Source: Epiperipatus broadwayi (lineage: Eukaryota > Onychophora > Udeonychophora > Euonychophora > Peripatidae). From it: a stretch of 64,000 bases of DNA. The stretch lies in assembly GCA_028023455.1 (NCBI GenBank), contig JAQFVV010006238.1, forward strand, positions 4,846,572-4,910,571. The letters run 5' to 3'. A model generated the notes under the pieces. The model was not told where the DNA came from, made no database searches, and was given only the letters and a program-made list of their open reading frames with translations. Of this stretch, positions 21,860 to 33,400 are shown in pieces (position 1 is the stretch's first letter; every line of letters begins with the position of its first letter). Made by a program: the position numbers and the translations under genes.

Positions 21860-22315
21860 ATCTAATACCATTCTGAGATTTGGAAAAACAAACATTACAC
21901 TTCAATAAGCCAGAGATATAATATAAATATCTATATGATCCCTCAACTTAATTATTAAGTTATCACCCCCCTTTTTTTATAAACAGAAAATTGTATATAG
22001 GGTAGCAATATTGATATTATTAATAATAAAAAAAGCTTACCCATGAACACCAGTGGTTGTGCATGTATGCCACCATTTTCACATGGGAGGGGACAGGTAA
22101 ACTGTATTGAAATTGTGCTTTCATTTTTAGATCAACGCATCAACATTTATCAGACAAACTTGACTTACCTTGAGCTTTTGCATTTTAACTAAGAATGGCT
22201 AGATATCCATTTACCAACCAATTTCAGGTGGTACTGTTGATTGACTATTTTTTTTATAGATATTTTAAAATATCTTGGAAAATAATCATACAAAAAGAAT
22301 ATAATTGAATAGCTT
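21860..22315. other. Non-coding DNA
   Basis: Nothing recognised. Confidence 0.5.
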
Positions 22316-22530
22316 TGTTGTTTGAGAGTTCATAAGAAATTCAAGTAACAGAAGTAACAGAGCTGGGTTCAATCCATGGACCTGAAGTTCCAGAGTCTGC
22401 ATCTCTACTACAGCACAAAACTAAATTAGGCAAATTATCAAAAAGTTAGAGTTCTTAGGACATTTGAGCACCAGATGTGACAGAGCTTCAGAATTCCCCA
22501 TTCTACCATTTCACTAAATCTCCTAGAACC
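22316..22530 (-). repeat. SINE-like repeats, family T (copy plus adjacent partial copy)
   Basis: The first part (22316-22430) has 'gagttcataagaaattcaag', 'agctgggttcaatccatgga' and a tRNA-like 'tctctactacagcac' at the right. The second (about 22448-22530) repeats the 'agagttcttaggacatttga' and 'gcaccagatgtgacagagct' blocks and a 'ctaccatttcactaaatctc' end, suggesting two copies in tandem. Confidence 0.5.
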
Positions 22531-24173
22531 TTACATATATGAAAAAAGTTTAGGATTTATTCAAATTTGAATCCTAGTTCTGGAAAGATAAATGCAATAG
22601 GAACTATCTCATGAGGATTTTACTACTATTAATAGACTCATATAGTTGAAATATTTATATCTGCATGAAATAAAAACCTTCAGTGACTATTCTACTATGA
22701 TGTGAAAGTCATAAAGATCTACCTATATTGTTCTTAGGTAGTTGCCAAGGCAACAAGATTGGCAGATAATCCTTAGAACATAACGCAATTTAAAACCTGG
22801 GGAGAATTACAGAGACATCTTAAGGTTTCTCAATCTTGTAATCATCATAATTAATTTTATTAATGCAATTTAATTTTAAAATGTAAATGAGTGGAAAATG
22901 TTATACTTAAAATTGTTTAATGTAAAATTTATTCCATTAAATATTTAAACTTTCCAATATCTATTATTCAGCACTATTAAAATTTAACGAAAAAAAGATT
23001 ATTATTTTTTTTTTTAACATTTGGAGGAGGAAAAAATAGATAAATTTATATTTAAATATGACAATTTGTTACTTATTTATTTAAAAATGTATTTTAAAAT
23101 TTAAAGTAAGTAAATAGACAAATTATTTTTAAGAGCATTTAAAAACTGTTTTTAAAATGAAGGTAAATAGCTTTTATTGTGTTTTTAAAAAAGATATTTT
23201 AATTGAAACACAAGCAATATATATATATATACACACACATGCACTTACAATATTTTATGTGCTACGTTTGTATGAATGAGATTATTGTCCATTGCTTAGC
23301 CCCAAATCCATTGAGTTGTTAAGAGATGTCTTTGTAAATGAAATTCCAGCACCTCCCATCGCATGAAATAAAATTTGTAAATTAAAACAAATTTTATAAT
23401 TTAAAAAATACAATTATCTACACTTTTATCTTTTTATTTACATATTAATTCTCCTGTCCTTAGTAACCACAAAAGAATTTCTAGGAATATTTTCTCTATT
23501 TAGGAGATAATTGAATATGGTTCTGCAAATTGGTGGCCAGGCTTGTCTCTAGAGCAACTCTTATTAACTTCCTAATAGAATTCCCAAATAATTTTCATCT
23601 GATATATATATATATAAAATCTTACATAAGTAATGATCCTTCTAGTTTATCCATTTTTACAATTTATGTGGCTTTCTGGAGCTTATTAAAAATATAATAA
23701 GTTGATATGTCAATTAGTTTGTTAAAAATAGTTTTTGTTTGTCTCAAAATCCATTAGCTACTTTTTGTTTAATTCAGAATTTCTCATGCATAACTTATTT
23801 ACTTTTTATTAACAGCTACATCTGTTCTATTACATTATTATTTAATTTTTTATGTCTTATTGTTCCAATGTTAATAACTGATTTGCATTGAATATACTAT
23901 ACTTTATTATACACATATTACACAGTCCATCATTTTAAATTTTCATACTTATGTTGTTATTTGATAAATTTTTAGAAGCCATTAGCATGGATTTGCATTT
24001 TATTTAAATGCTGAAATGTGATGTTACTGTCAACAGAGTGACATTAAATATAATATCAGTATAAAAAAAATTTGATGTTTTTTTTTTAAAAATTATGTTT
24101 TTACTATTTTTGTTTTTCTTGAATTTGAACTATCTGCAATAAAAAAACAATAATTTATGGATATATTTTGGTA
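22531..24173. other. AT-rich non-coding DNA with TA/CA microsatellites
   Basis: No gene seen. Short (TA)n and (CA)n runs lie near 23216-23240 and 23603-23617. Confidence 0.5.
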
Positions 24174-24345
24174 ATTATATGGATTTGAACCTAGACTTTC
24201 AAGCTTCCATTTGTCATACACTCCAACTTATTAATACACCCAACCACATACATGCGAAAGAGATAAATGATCTCAAATATATGTATTTCATGCTGAACCA
24301 GCACTCATCACTTGGTTTGGATTATTATCTCCCACACATATATAA
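24174..24345 (-). repeat. tRNA-derived SINE-like repeat, family S, copy 1
   Basis: On the minus strand the right end of a tRNA-like head is visible: 'TTGAAAGTCTAGGTTCAAAT', a good B box. The rest (24240-24345) matches 51690-51842 ('gataaatgatctcaaatata', 'gtatttcatgctgaac', 'catcacttggtttgg'). Related B-box heads lie at 24455-24500 and 40397-40510. Confidence 0.55.
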
Positions 24346-24424
24346 TATGGACAAACTAAAGAGTACTGGTTTATCATGAATTACAGATATTGGACATCAT
24401 TTATCCTTTTGCATGTGTGTGGTT

Positions 24425-24510
24425 GTGTCTATCAGTTGTATAAAATGCAGTGGATGACTAACAGGACCTTGAAAGTTTGGGTTTAAATCCCCTCTAATTA
24501 CATTGAGCTT
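24425..24510 (+). repeat. tRNA-derived head, family S, plus-strand copy
   Basis: 'gtggatgactaacaggacct' followed by 'GGGTTTAAATCCCC' (24477-24492 region), a consensus-like B box with a small pairing T-arm. Opposite in orientation to the neighbouring copy at 24174. Confidence 0.5.
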
Positions 24511-24717
24511 TAATATATATATACTATACTTATATTTAAATATTATATATTTGGGTAATATTATGGACCAATAATAAGTTTTTAGCTAGATACCTCCCAT
24601 GATAATCCAAATTCAAGGAAAAACAGATTAATAAAGCATATAAAAATAATATCAATAATAAAAAAAGCTAATATTGGTTTGTATTAAAGAAAAAAAAATC
24701 AGTTATAAAAAAAGTTT

Positions 24718-24792
24718 TAAGGCAGTGCTGGAATCAATCCCAGAATTCCTTATTTCAGAGTTCTAGCACTCTCACCATTTATCTATGTCAAA
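24718..24792 (-). repeat. tRNA-derived SINE head
   Basis: On the minus strand: 'AATGGTGAGAGTGCTAGAAC' (D-arm-like), then 'GGGATTGATTCCAGC' (B box). The total is about one tRNA length. No folded acceptor stem was found. Confidence 0.5.
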
Positions 24793-25119
24793 ACATTCTA
24801 CTGGTATTTTAAAAATGTGACTAATAAATGGAATCACCTACTATAAGATCTATTATACAATATACTGCAGAATTACCATAATTATTATGAGACAATATTT
24901 TTAAATAAATTTATTTTTAAATAAATTATTAATAGTAATGTATCATTTTTTATGTAAATTAGGATAATTAAAGAAATATGGTTAGGAAATCTAAATATTT
25001 TCATTTGCATATAAATTTTGTTAACCATTTCAATTTTCTCCTCAAAGCAATTCTTATCAGTATCAATCCATCACTATTAAAGGAAATGCTAACTTTTTTT
25101 TAAAGTATCAATAATTTTA

Positions 25120-25746
25120 TGCATAATTTATTCATAATATTTTAATTTCAAAAAAATTCTATACATGTCAAGATATCTGAAAATTTGGCAACTTCAGTCA
25201 CTTTTAAAACTCACCTTGATTGATTTTTATTATCTCTTAGCAGTCTCTAACTTTATTAAAAATAGAACATTACATTTTTGAAAAATGCAAATTAAGGGGA
25301 AGATGATTACAAGCTGTTTGCTAACAAGTAATCAGTGACTGTCTGTTAAAATATATTGCAATATTTTAAAAATTATTTAAAAAGTTTAAACTTTTAAAGC
25401 ATAAATTGATAGATTTATCAGATATTGATATTTATTCATTCATATTTTAAAAATATATGTCCAATAAAAAAGATTTTGTTTGTTTCTGAAATAAAAATCT
25501 AATTTTGCTTGATAGTTGAATAATGAAATAGTGCCCTTGTTTGATCATAATATAATTGTAACTGTATTTAAAGAATCCAGCTGTGATTTTTTAGAATTTA
25601 TTTTGTTTCTAAACAAACATATCTATCAAATGAAATCAAATTTATTATATTCTGATAAATAATAATAAATTTCTTGTTAAATTTAACATTTAATCGTCTA
25701 ATGAAAACAATTAAAATTGTCACACTGCTAGTGTAGTGTGGAAGTA
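25120..25746 (+). repeat. Dispersed AT-rich repeat R, copy 1
   Basis: About 630 bp resembling parts of 29250-30060 and 59230-60030. Shared landmarks in order are 'caagatatctgaaaatttgg'-type, 'ttttaaagcataaattgata', 'tatcaaatgaaatcaaattt', 'tctgataaataataa' and a right end near 'gtcacac...gttaa'. Non-coding. The second MITE begins at the TTAA that closes this copy. Confidence 0.6.
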
Positions 25747-25750
25747 TTAA

Positions 25751-26496
25751 CCTTTTAACCGCTAATTTTATCATTGGTTGTATCAGATAAAAATCAAATC
25801 TTTTAATTGGCCAACTCACAAACTGAAGACAAAGCCTATTGTTAAAACATATTCGCCTATAATATTAAATTCAACTCAGATACGTTTATAAAAAGTATAT
25901 TATTAATTTTTCAGGTTATGAAGAGAACGAAAGTTCTTTCAAAAATAAATTGCTATTTATTTATTCTAAAATATTCAATATCGGCAACATAAAAGCTATA
26001 ATATAAACAAAAAGATCGACTTTTACGTTATAGAAAAGTAAATATTTCTTTTTACTACATCTTCAATATTTTTACTTAAATCTTCAATATTTTTCGAAAA
26101 TAATTTTGTTTTTTTATTATTCTCTCTGAAATAATTTTAATTTCTCAAAATATTCTTTTATAATAATATTAAATCGTATTCGAAATGAAAATCTCAGCGT
26201 TTTTCTTTATTTTCTTTGATCAGGCAGTTTCTTTGTTCTTTCCAGCCAATCAGAATGTCTTTTTCGGCTGAGAGCATGCTAAGAACCAATCACAAATAAT
26301 GTTCCTTCTTTGTTTAGGTTTTAATGCGTTTTTTTTCTATTTTTTACTTGTAAAATAAATCGGAAGATGGCACCATCTTACAGAGCTTTTAAAAACGAAT
26401 TCAATACGTGTTTAACGAATATTTTCGTATAAAAACTGGCTGAGTTAGAGTGATGTCAGATGTCGACGAGGAGCCTCGTAAGAGGCGGGCAAAGAG
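25751..26496 (-). mobile_element. piggyBac-type MITE, copy 2 (746 bp, TTAA flanks)
   Basis: Bounded by TTAA at 25747-25750 and 26497-26500. The left end is 'CCTTTTAACCGC'; the right end on the opposite strand is 'CTCTTTGCCCGCC'. Internally it is homologous, in reverse orientation, to 5413-6158: for example 'tttccagccaatcagaatg' here and its complement near 5643-5662, and the CCTCGTAAGAGG block near the right end. It is exactly the same length as copy 1. No transposase frame. Confidence 0.85.
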
Positions 26497-26844
26497 TTAA
26501 TTATTGCAATGACATAGTGGTCAGTGTACTCAGTTTGATGCAATGTTAGAGGATATAGGGTGTAATATATTTTGAGCAATTGTCACACGACTAAGTACAA
26601 AAGTAATCCTATTATATTCAAATAGAAAAATAGTTACAATTAGATTTTCTAACAATGGTATGATTCAGAAGTTTGAAAATTTCTATTTTTATATAAATTT
26701 TATTGTTTATTGCAATGGCATGGCCCCACTATTTATGAAGTGTTTCTGTGCTCTGCACAACATGTGCACCCACATGCATTGCTCTGCTTGCCTTCCATTT
26801 TTGAAGTGCAAGTTTAGAATCAAGTTTAAAAATAAATAATCAAT

Positions 26845-26930
26845 GTCTTTATTGCTTGGGAGTTCATAAGAAGTTTGAATGCTTGAAGTACCAGAACTTA
26901 AACACACCACTTTGCCAAACTACTTTAGAC
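26845..26930 (-). repeat. SINE-like repeat, family T, short copy
   Basis: 'attgcttgggagttcataag', 'tttgaatgcttgaagtacca', then a tRNA-like 'ccactttgccaaactact' end. Internally shorter than the 20166 copy. Confidence 0.45.
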
Positions 26931-27363
26931 CGATTATTTTCTCTTCAACTTAGGAATCACATCCATTATCATTCTTGGTCTATAGAAAAAGTGTAGTTGT
27001 GTCAGATTCTGGTTTTCTTTTAATTATACTGTTTGAAAATAAAGTTAACAAATAAATAAAATCAACATGTCATCAGTATTCTAAACACTAAAAATGCATC
27101 TCATCACATTCTATATCATATATGCTATTCATTTGTATAATGGACAACAAATTGCTATTTCTATTTATATTTTTAAATTAACACTAGTAAAAAAAGCCAT
27201 TGATCAGCTTCCTATTTTTTATAAAACTCTGCTTATTCATTATTTATTACTATTTATTATAACTATACTCAGTGTACTGACTAATATACTCAATTATGCA
27301 TTCAATATTTTGTAATAAAGCTTGTGAAATGTGTTTAATGTAATGAAAATTCAAACATATTGT
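26931..27363. other. AT-rich non-coding DNA
   Basis: A 73-codon plus-strand frame at 27094-27315 is rich in I, L, Y and F, as expected from base composition. It has no recognisable family, so no gene is called. Confidence 0.45.
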
Positions 27364-27515
27364 AATTTATGAGTAGTAATGTTGATGCTTGGCATGGCTC
27401 ATGAAGGATATTCTTTTGAAGCTAGTGCTGTGAGTCTTGAATTGTCATAGCTCCAAATTCAGAATTTGGCTATTATATAACATCTCATATTTTTAGTTAA
27501 ATAATGAGTTAATAA
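27364..27515 (+). repeat. Dispersed repeat pair, member 1
   Basis: About 150 bp, similar to 28665-28800. Shared: 'gctgtgagtcttgaattgtcatag', followed by 'attcagaatttggc', 'acatct' and 'gagttaataa'. Class unknown. Confidence 0.55.
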
Positions 27516-28334
27516 ATGGTGCTTAAAATGCATTTTTTCACACTATTATTTAAATGATAAGCTATTTATAACATTAACATGTTCCATTATAGTTACAGCC
27601 ATGCTATATAATTTTTGGTAACTTTGGGCATTATCTTAGATTACTGCCCATAGTTTTATTTTACAACAAACATCAGTTGGAAAAAAATCTGAAGATGTTA
27701 GCATTAGATGGATGGACCTTTAGGAAATTACAAATATAATTTGCATATCAAAGAAATTAAACTTGCCATATTTTAATCTCAATAAAAGTGACAATTTCTG
27801 ATTGGTGGAATGTTTGATCTCATGCAAAATTTTAAATTTTTCATTTTTGAAAAGTAAAATTGTAATTTTCACTAATTTGTTTACATATTAAAATTTATTT
27901 ATGCAATATTTTTATAAAATGCTAATTTTAAACAAAAAAATCTACATATCTACAATTAGATTTTATATAAAAAGATTTATTTTTAAGAAGTCAAATCATA
28001 AAAAGTTCATTATGATAAAGCAGTTTTTATTGTATAACAAGAATGGCCTTTTGTCAATACTAGTAAATAAATTTTTTAAAAAATTAGAACAATAAGTTTA
28101 ATGTTTTTAAAACATATTTGCTTTCTTTAATAGTAACTAATCTTACATTTCTTTTCTACTAACTTTTTAAATAGTTAAAATTACAACCAATAATGTCAAG
28201 CACCATGGTTAAAGTTACATCTCTATTTAGTATTTTATTTTCCTATTTTACAAAGTTCAAATATTAACTTTTTGAATGTCTGTTATTTGCAAACTTACTT
28301 TTGTAATAAATAATGTAAAGATTATTAATATATG
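27516..28334. other. AT-rich non-coding DNA
   Basis: A 64-codon Lys/Phe/Ile-rich frame at 27901-28095 reflects composition only. Nothing else seen. Confidence 0.5.
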
Positions 28335-28525
28335 ATAGTCATCATCATCATCAACCATTATCAGTCCATTGCAGGATGAAGATCTCTCCAAGTTTAATCC
28401 ATCTTCTCTGATCTTTAGCTTCTCTTCTCCACATCATTCCTGCACACTTTCTTATTTCATCCATCCATCTCACATGTGGTCTCTTTCTGGGTCTTTTACA
28501 ATCTCTTGGAATCCAGTAAAAAGTT
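28335..28525 (-). mobile_element. RTE-type LINE, 3'-end fragment
   Basis: The plus strand shows 'catcatcatcatcaaccatt', the complement of a 3' tail of TGATGA repeats. It is followed by the complement of the GEA-type C-terminal ORF ('tctctgatctttagcttctc', 'ctttctgggtcttttacaat'). It is cut after about 190 bp, the usual 5' truncation of LINE copies. Same family as 16060-18860 and 45548-45842. Confidence 0.8.
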
Positions 28526-29249
28526 ATAATTGTAAAAATAAAATGTCCAAATATGGAGTTTTCACTAGGATTTTTTTAAATAAGTAGAATGAAATTGGAA
28601 TCTGAACAGATTAATGCAATAATAATTATTTACGAAAAAAATATTAGTAATCTATTCTGATTTTTGGTTAGTAATTTTGAGACTTGATTGGGCTGATAAT
28701 AGATGTTCTCCAGAAAATTAATACTGTGAGGCTGTATTGTCATAGTTTTTAATTCAGAAGTTGGCAATTATTTAGCATCTTAGTTGAAGATGAATTAATA
28801 CATATAACCTAATCATAATTATTAATGAAAATAAAGAAAATGGAAAAAATATAGTTTATAAATATATGTGCCTTATGATTCCTAAGTTATCTTATATAGA
28901 ATAAATAGAAAGAATTTGAAGGTGAGAATTAAATTACATAGATTTGGTATATTAGAGAATCATATTTTAAAACATTTAAAAATATTTATGTGTTTTGTAA
29001 TACTAAAATTTTTTCAAGTTATAAAAATGTAAATCAAAGTTATTATCTTTATTCTATTACTGATTACTACTAACATTCACATATATAAAGTAATTATCAC
29101 TATTCTTTCTTATGTCCTCCATTATACTAATTTCTATCATTTGATTTAGTACAGGATGCATTCACTCTGGTCTACCCATACCAATGTGGTTATGCATTTG
29201 TCAGATACACTTTCTTCCTTTAATCTCTCAAATTTTGGTACAATTTTCT
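28526..29249. other. AT-rich DNA; repeat-pair member 2 at 28665-28800
   Basis: 28665-28800 matches 27364-27515 ('ctgtgaggctgtattgtcatag', 'aattcagaagttggcaatta'). The remainder is unassigned. Confidence 0.5.
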
Positions 29250-30060
29250 CATATTTTTAAGTAATTCGCCCCCTAATGAGAATATTTTCAAGCTTTGTAT
29301 TAAAATGTGTGTATTTTTCTAAATACATTATAAATATAAAATTTTAGTTTGAAAAAATTCCATAGATAGCAAGAAAATCAAAAATTTGGCAATAGAAAGG
29401 GATTTAGCTAACTTTCTCCCACCTTGATGAGTCATGCCTTTATATTCTGATGTTTCAGACATCATAATTTTTTATAATATTGTTTAGAGAAAATGTTTAT
29501 TTGCAAATTTATCACAATTCAAAAATTTTTTGTCAAATAATTTATACAATATTTAGCACAAATCAAGAATATAAAATATTAATAATTTAATTTTAATGGA
29601 AATACTTTATTTTTAAAAATAGAACGTTATATTTTAAGACAGTACAAATATACCCTAAAGCTATTTACTGTCTATGCAATCAGTAATATTATAAAAATGA
29701 GTATAAAAATATTGTAATGTTATGATAAATATTAAAATTTTGTATACTTTTAAAGCATAATTGGTTAGATTTAAAAAGAATAAATAAATCTTCATTCAGA
29801 TTTTAAAAAGAAACGATAAATAATGAAGATTTTATTGATTTTCTAAAATGCTGAACTATGAAGCTTTTCTTTATTACAAATTCATTTTTTTATAATTTTT
29901 GGAAATAAAATCTGAATATTCAAATTTATTTCAGTAGTAAACAAAATAACTATCAAATAAAGTCAAATTTAATAATTTCTGATAAGTAATAATGGTTTAA
30001 TCTTAAGCTTAATGTTGAATGTTTACAGCAACTGAGATTAAAGGAAAACTTGTGAGAGGG
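29250..30060 (+). repeat. Dispersed AT-rich repeat R, copy 2
   Basis: Matches 59230-60030 in order: 'attcgccccctaatgagaat' (there 'attcaccccctggtgaattt'), 'ttaataatttaattttaatg', 'cttttaaagcataattggtt', 'atcaaataaagtcaaattta' and 'tctgataagtaataa', with a right end 'gtgagagggttaa'. Non-coding, about 800 bp. Confidence 0.65.
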
Positions 30061-30384
30061 TTAATTTCATACACACAATAATTCTGACTCTAATATTTTC
30101 TATTCTTTTTCATTATGTAATATTATTTTATTTTATTTGTTTTTCTATCTTTGTTTTTTTTTTTTTTAAATTTGATATTTAGTGATGAATGATTGCTGAT
30201 GATAATATATAAACATATAAAGAGACTATAGCAATGAGTATATTTTAATATTTATTTTAGTAACCTAATATATTTTCAATGCATTAGCATCTTACTCATA
30301 GTTATCTATGCTAACATATAAAACACCCATTGTTTATTTATTTGAATAGCATTAATTCTTTGATTCTTTATGTTTTCAATGATT
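30061..30384. other. AT-rich non-coding DNA
   Basis: Nothing recognised. Confidence 0.5.
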
Positions 30385-30668
30385 TGCAAGTTCTAATTTA
30401 AATATGTTGAAATGTGTCTGAAGATTAGGAATGTCAATTGTTAATATTGTTTTCCTTAACAGTTTTCAACTCTCTAGTTGTGCATTAACACATATCTTAC
30501 ATCTTACTAATCAACTATCACTTTCTGTGTTTGATGTATGATGAAAATTAAAATCGTTGAATACATTTTTTCTAGTAGTCAAAATATAATCCAATTTTGC
30601 TGTATTTTCATTTGGATGCTTTTGTGACCATCTCTGTTTAACAATTGTCTCAAAGATGAATTCATAAT
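30385..30668 (-). pseudogene. RTE-type LINE endonuclease C-terminal fragment
   Basis: Matches 18005-18240. Minus-strand pieces read 'NFHHTSNTESD', then a 'VNAQLE' block, and 'LTIDIPNLQTHFN'. This is the region just after the D-Y-I-L motif of the endonuclease. It ends at the TA repeat in which the next element begins. Confidence 0.6.
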
Positions 30669-30679
30669 ATATATATATA

Positions 30680-31863
30680 CACGTGGGTCTCTTTTTATGC
30701 GGATTTATTTAACACGATTTTGAAGTTACGCGATTCATGTTTCATCAGAAGTCGAACTCCAATAATGCGATATTACTTTAAATAATAAATTTCATGCACT
30801 TACGTTATATTGAAAGTAATAACACATTATTGGAATTCGACTTTCATCTTAGTAATTTCAATATTTTCAGTGCTTTATAATAGTAAGATTTTATGCAATA
30901 ATGAAATTAAAATCATGATTTCCACATTTTATGTATACACACATTAAATTTTACAAGATTATAATGTAAATTTGTTCAAACATTGTGCATGTTAATTTTG
31001 CATTTTAAATCACATTCTGTTTTTGCTTTTTAAAAAAGAACGTAATCAATTATTAATCATTTAGTGTCCGCAAGTTTATTTTTAAAAGATGAGTAATAGC
31101 AGTGGGCACAATTAAATTTGAGAATTAAAAATTAAAATCTGATTTTTAATTGTAATTAACAATTTAAAAATTACTTACTGTGACTTGAAATTAATGTGAT
31201 GTAAAATGAAATTTGATTTTTAAACGGAATTGAAAATTAAAAAATTAAAGACAAAAATAAGAATTTAATTTTTAGTTGTTAGTTTTAATTAAATTTTCCC
31301 CAGCAGTGGTGAATAAATGTCTTTTTATTATTATAAGTCTAAGTTCATAAACAATTAATAAAATCATCGTCTCAAAGATTAATTACTAATTACATTGTCA
31401 CCAGAAAACCATTAACACAACGTGAGAGTGACATTGGCACTAGTTGTATTTCCTCTTGTGAGAATTGATTTTTTCCCAGTTTGCAAACGAACGTGTTTTT
31501 CGGCAAATAGCAATAATAATTAAAATGTGTATAAAAAAATGTAAATTACTGTACTGTGAATTATGCATAAAAATATATTATTTTGAATAAAATTAAATAT
31601 TATAGTTAAAAAAAGTTTGTCTTGTATCAATTTTTTTCAAATTTGAAATTTTTTATTAGTCATATTTTATTTCCTTATTTTTTTTTTTGCATGAATTTTA
31701 AAGTAATTTTACATTGGTGCTTTGCTTTTATGTGAATTTTGAAAAATCACAGACTGCATTCCCCCTTTTTCAATGTAAGTTACGTCTATTTTTGCGCGAT
31801 TTCATTTGCATGTGTTTTCTGAGGAACCTATCTATCGCATAAAACAAGACCCAGGTGTGTGTG
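30680..31863. mobile_element. Tigger/pogo-like TIR element, copy 1
   Basis: The left end reads 'CACGTGGGTCTC' then 'TTTTTATGCGG'; the right end, on the opposite strand, reads 'CACACCTGGGTCTTG' then 'TTTTATGCG'. Both ends abut (TA)n tracts, consistent with TA target duplication of the Tc1/mariner-pogo superfamily. Subterminal 'TACGCGATTC' and 'AAATCGCGCAAAAATAGACG' resemble the repeated ATGCGATT style of Tigger-type termini. This last point is from memory of the group's style, not a search. No transposase frame. It contains the hairpin insert at 30749-30843. Confidence 0.6.
30749..30843. mobile_element. 95-bp hairpin insert with 31-nt arms
   Basis: 'AAGTCGAACTCCAATAATG' then '(CG)ATATTACTTT' at the left pairs almost perfectly with the right end ('AAAGTAATAACACATTATTGG', then AATTCGACTTT). 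The segment is flanked by 'tttcatc' on both sides (30740-30746 and 30842-30848), a possible 7-bp target duplication that partly overlaps the arm. It is absent from the other Tigger-like copy. Confidence 0.6.
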
Positions 31864-32009
31864 TATATATATATATATACAAACTCACCACCCTGTGTTT
31901 TCTCTCATTTTTATCATCATTACAAAATTTATCCACAGTATTTTTATTACATGATCACCATTTCATATGCTTACACATGCTGTTAATAAGAATACCAAAC
32001 TCTCCCTGC
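31864..32009. other. (TA)n run and short non-coding stretch
   Basis: TA repeat at 31864-31880, then unassigned sequence. Confidence 0.5.
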
Positions 32010-32520
32010 AGTAGAACTTCAAACTAGAAACTAATCTGGGGATCTTGGATGAGTATGCATTAAACAGGGATTTTATGCACAAAGCTTTCTGCATCTATTG
32101 ATTGTGAAGGATTGCACTTGGTGATACTACTATATGGAGAGTTTGGTACTCTTATTCACAGCATGCATAAGCATATAAAATGGTAATCATGTGACAGTTT
32201 GATTGCCTTCTACATGAATCCTGCCCATGGGTTCATGGTGATTATGGTATTTGAAAAGTCAAAGACATCCAAATATATAGATTACTGAACTGAGTTCAAA
32301 TCTATATGACTATACAAGTAAATGAGTTTGGCTTGGAAACATTATAGTGTTTTCATATTGACCTCATAGCTTTATAGTTAACCAAATAGGTAAAAGGTGG
32401 CTGTTGGAGAGTTGCATTAGATCTTACGATCTAGATGCAGTGCTCTCACATCTAAGACTTCTTACTGATTAGGCTTGCACTTAATGGCAGTACTGTAGAG
32501 AGAATTTATTACTTTCATTG
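32010..32520 (+). repeat. Dispersed repeat D, copy 2
   Basis: Matches 3505-4125, though in a different internal order: 'aatctggggatcttggatga', 'cttggtgatactactatatg', 'actgaactgagttcaaatct', 'ggtggctgttggagagttgc', 'gatctagatgcagtgctctc'. An inverted fragment of the same repeat (about 32815-32905, 'actgccacctagtgcaagcc') lies inside the LINE remnant that follows. Confidence 0.65.
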
Positions 32521-33400
32521 AGAGAATTTATAGAAAGGATCAATGAATATGTGCATCTATTGTGCTTTGAATTTATAAATATTATAAAAAGGCATTTGAT
32601 TCTATAAATATTATGATTAAAATCTTGGATTATCAAAATATAGATCTATGATATTTTTATATTCCGAAGACTATTTATCAAAATGCATCAGTAATGATTA
32701 GATTATTTGGTACTATTAAGAAGACTAACATTGAAAAATACAACATAATGATTCTATATCTCCAAACCTTTTGTCAGCAGTTTTGCAAGAAGTATTTTAT
32801 GACATAATAGCTACTTTCTTTGTACAATACTGCCACCTAGTGCAAGCCATAGCAATCAATGCATGCTAGAAGGTTCATGAATTAAAATCCTTATCTTGTG
32901 CCTACTTATATAATATTCCCTAACTCATGAATTAGAAGTTAATAGCTACAAATATCTTGATCAGATTATTAATTGAGATGGAAATATAATGGATAAAATT
33001 AATCATAGAATTAAACTTGGATAGAATACTTATGATAAAAACAAATTAATATCAACCAGAAATATGTCTATATGTTTGAAAAAGAATGTTTTTAGTAGGT
33101 GAGTTTTATTTTTCTTACTTATAGATCCGAGACTTAAACACTCAAAATAAAAGCAATTCAGAGATTTCAAACTATTCAATGAAGTACGGAAAGAGCAAAT
33201 AGGTATTATTGATATCATTAAAAGAATTAAGAAATTGAATGGAGCTGCTTTAGATATATTGCTAGAACAATGATATTAGATAGAAAGTTTAAGCTTTAAA
33301 CTAGAATCCATGCTATTTTAAAAGACTCTGAAGACAACCGCATGTAAGCTGGAAGTTTGCACATAACCTGCAGTGGATTGTTAATGATTGAAAATAATAA
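32521..33400 (+). pseudogene. RTE-type LINE remnant (RT to C-terminus), plus strand
   Basis: Translation gives, in shifting frames, a D-Y-K-K-A-F-D-S-like block near 32580-32610, 'SVMIRLFGTIKKTNIEK' near 32700, 'EVNSYKYLDQIIN' (thumb) near 32935, 'RNMSICLKKNVF' near 33060, 'KEQIGIIDIIKRIKKLNGA' near 33195 and 'FRYIARTMILDRKF' near 33250, the W-A-G-H-I-A-R-like block. The order matches the minus-strand element at 16060-18860. It is interrupted by an inverted repeat-D piece at about 32815-32905. Inactive. Confidence 0.75.

Noticed and set aside
27094-27315. Small membrane protein gene
   Set aside because: The hydrophobic I/L/Y/F composition is what AT-rich DNA gives by chance; no start context, homologue or neighbour.
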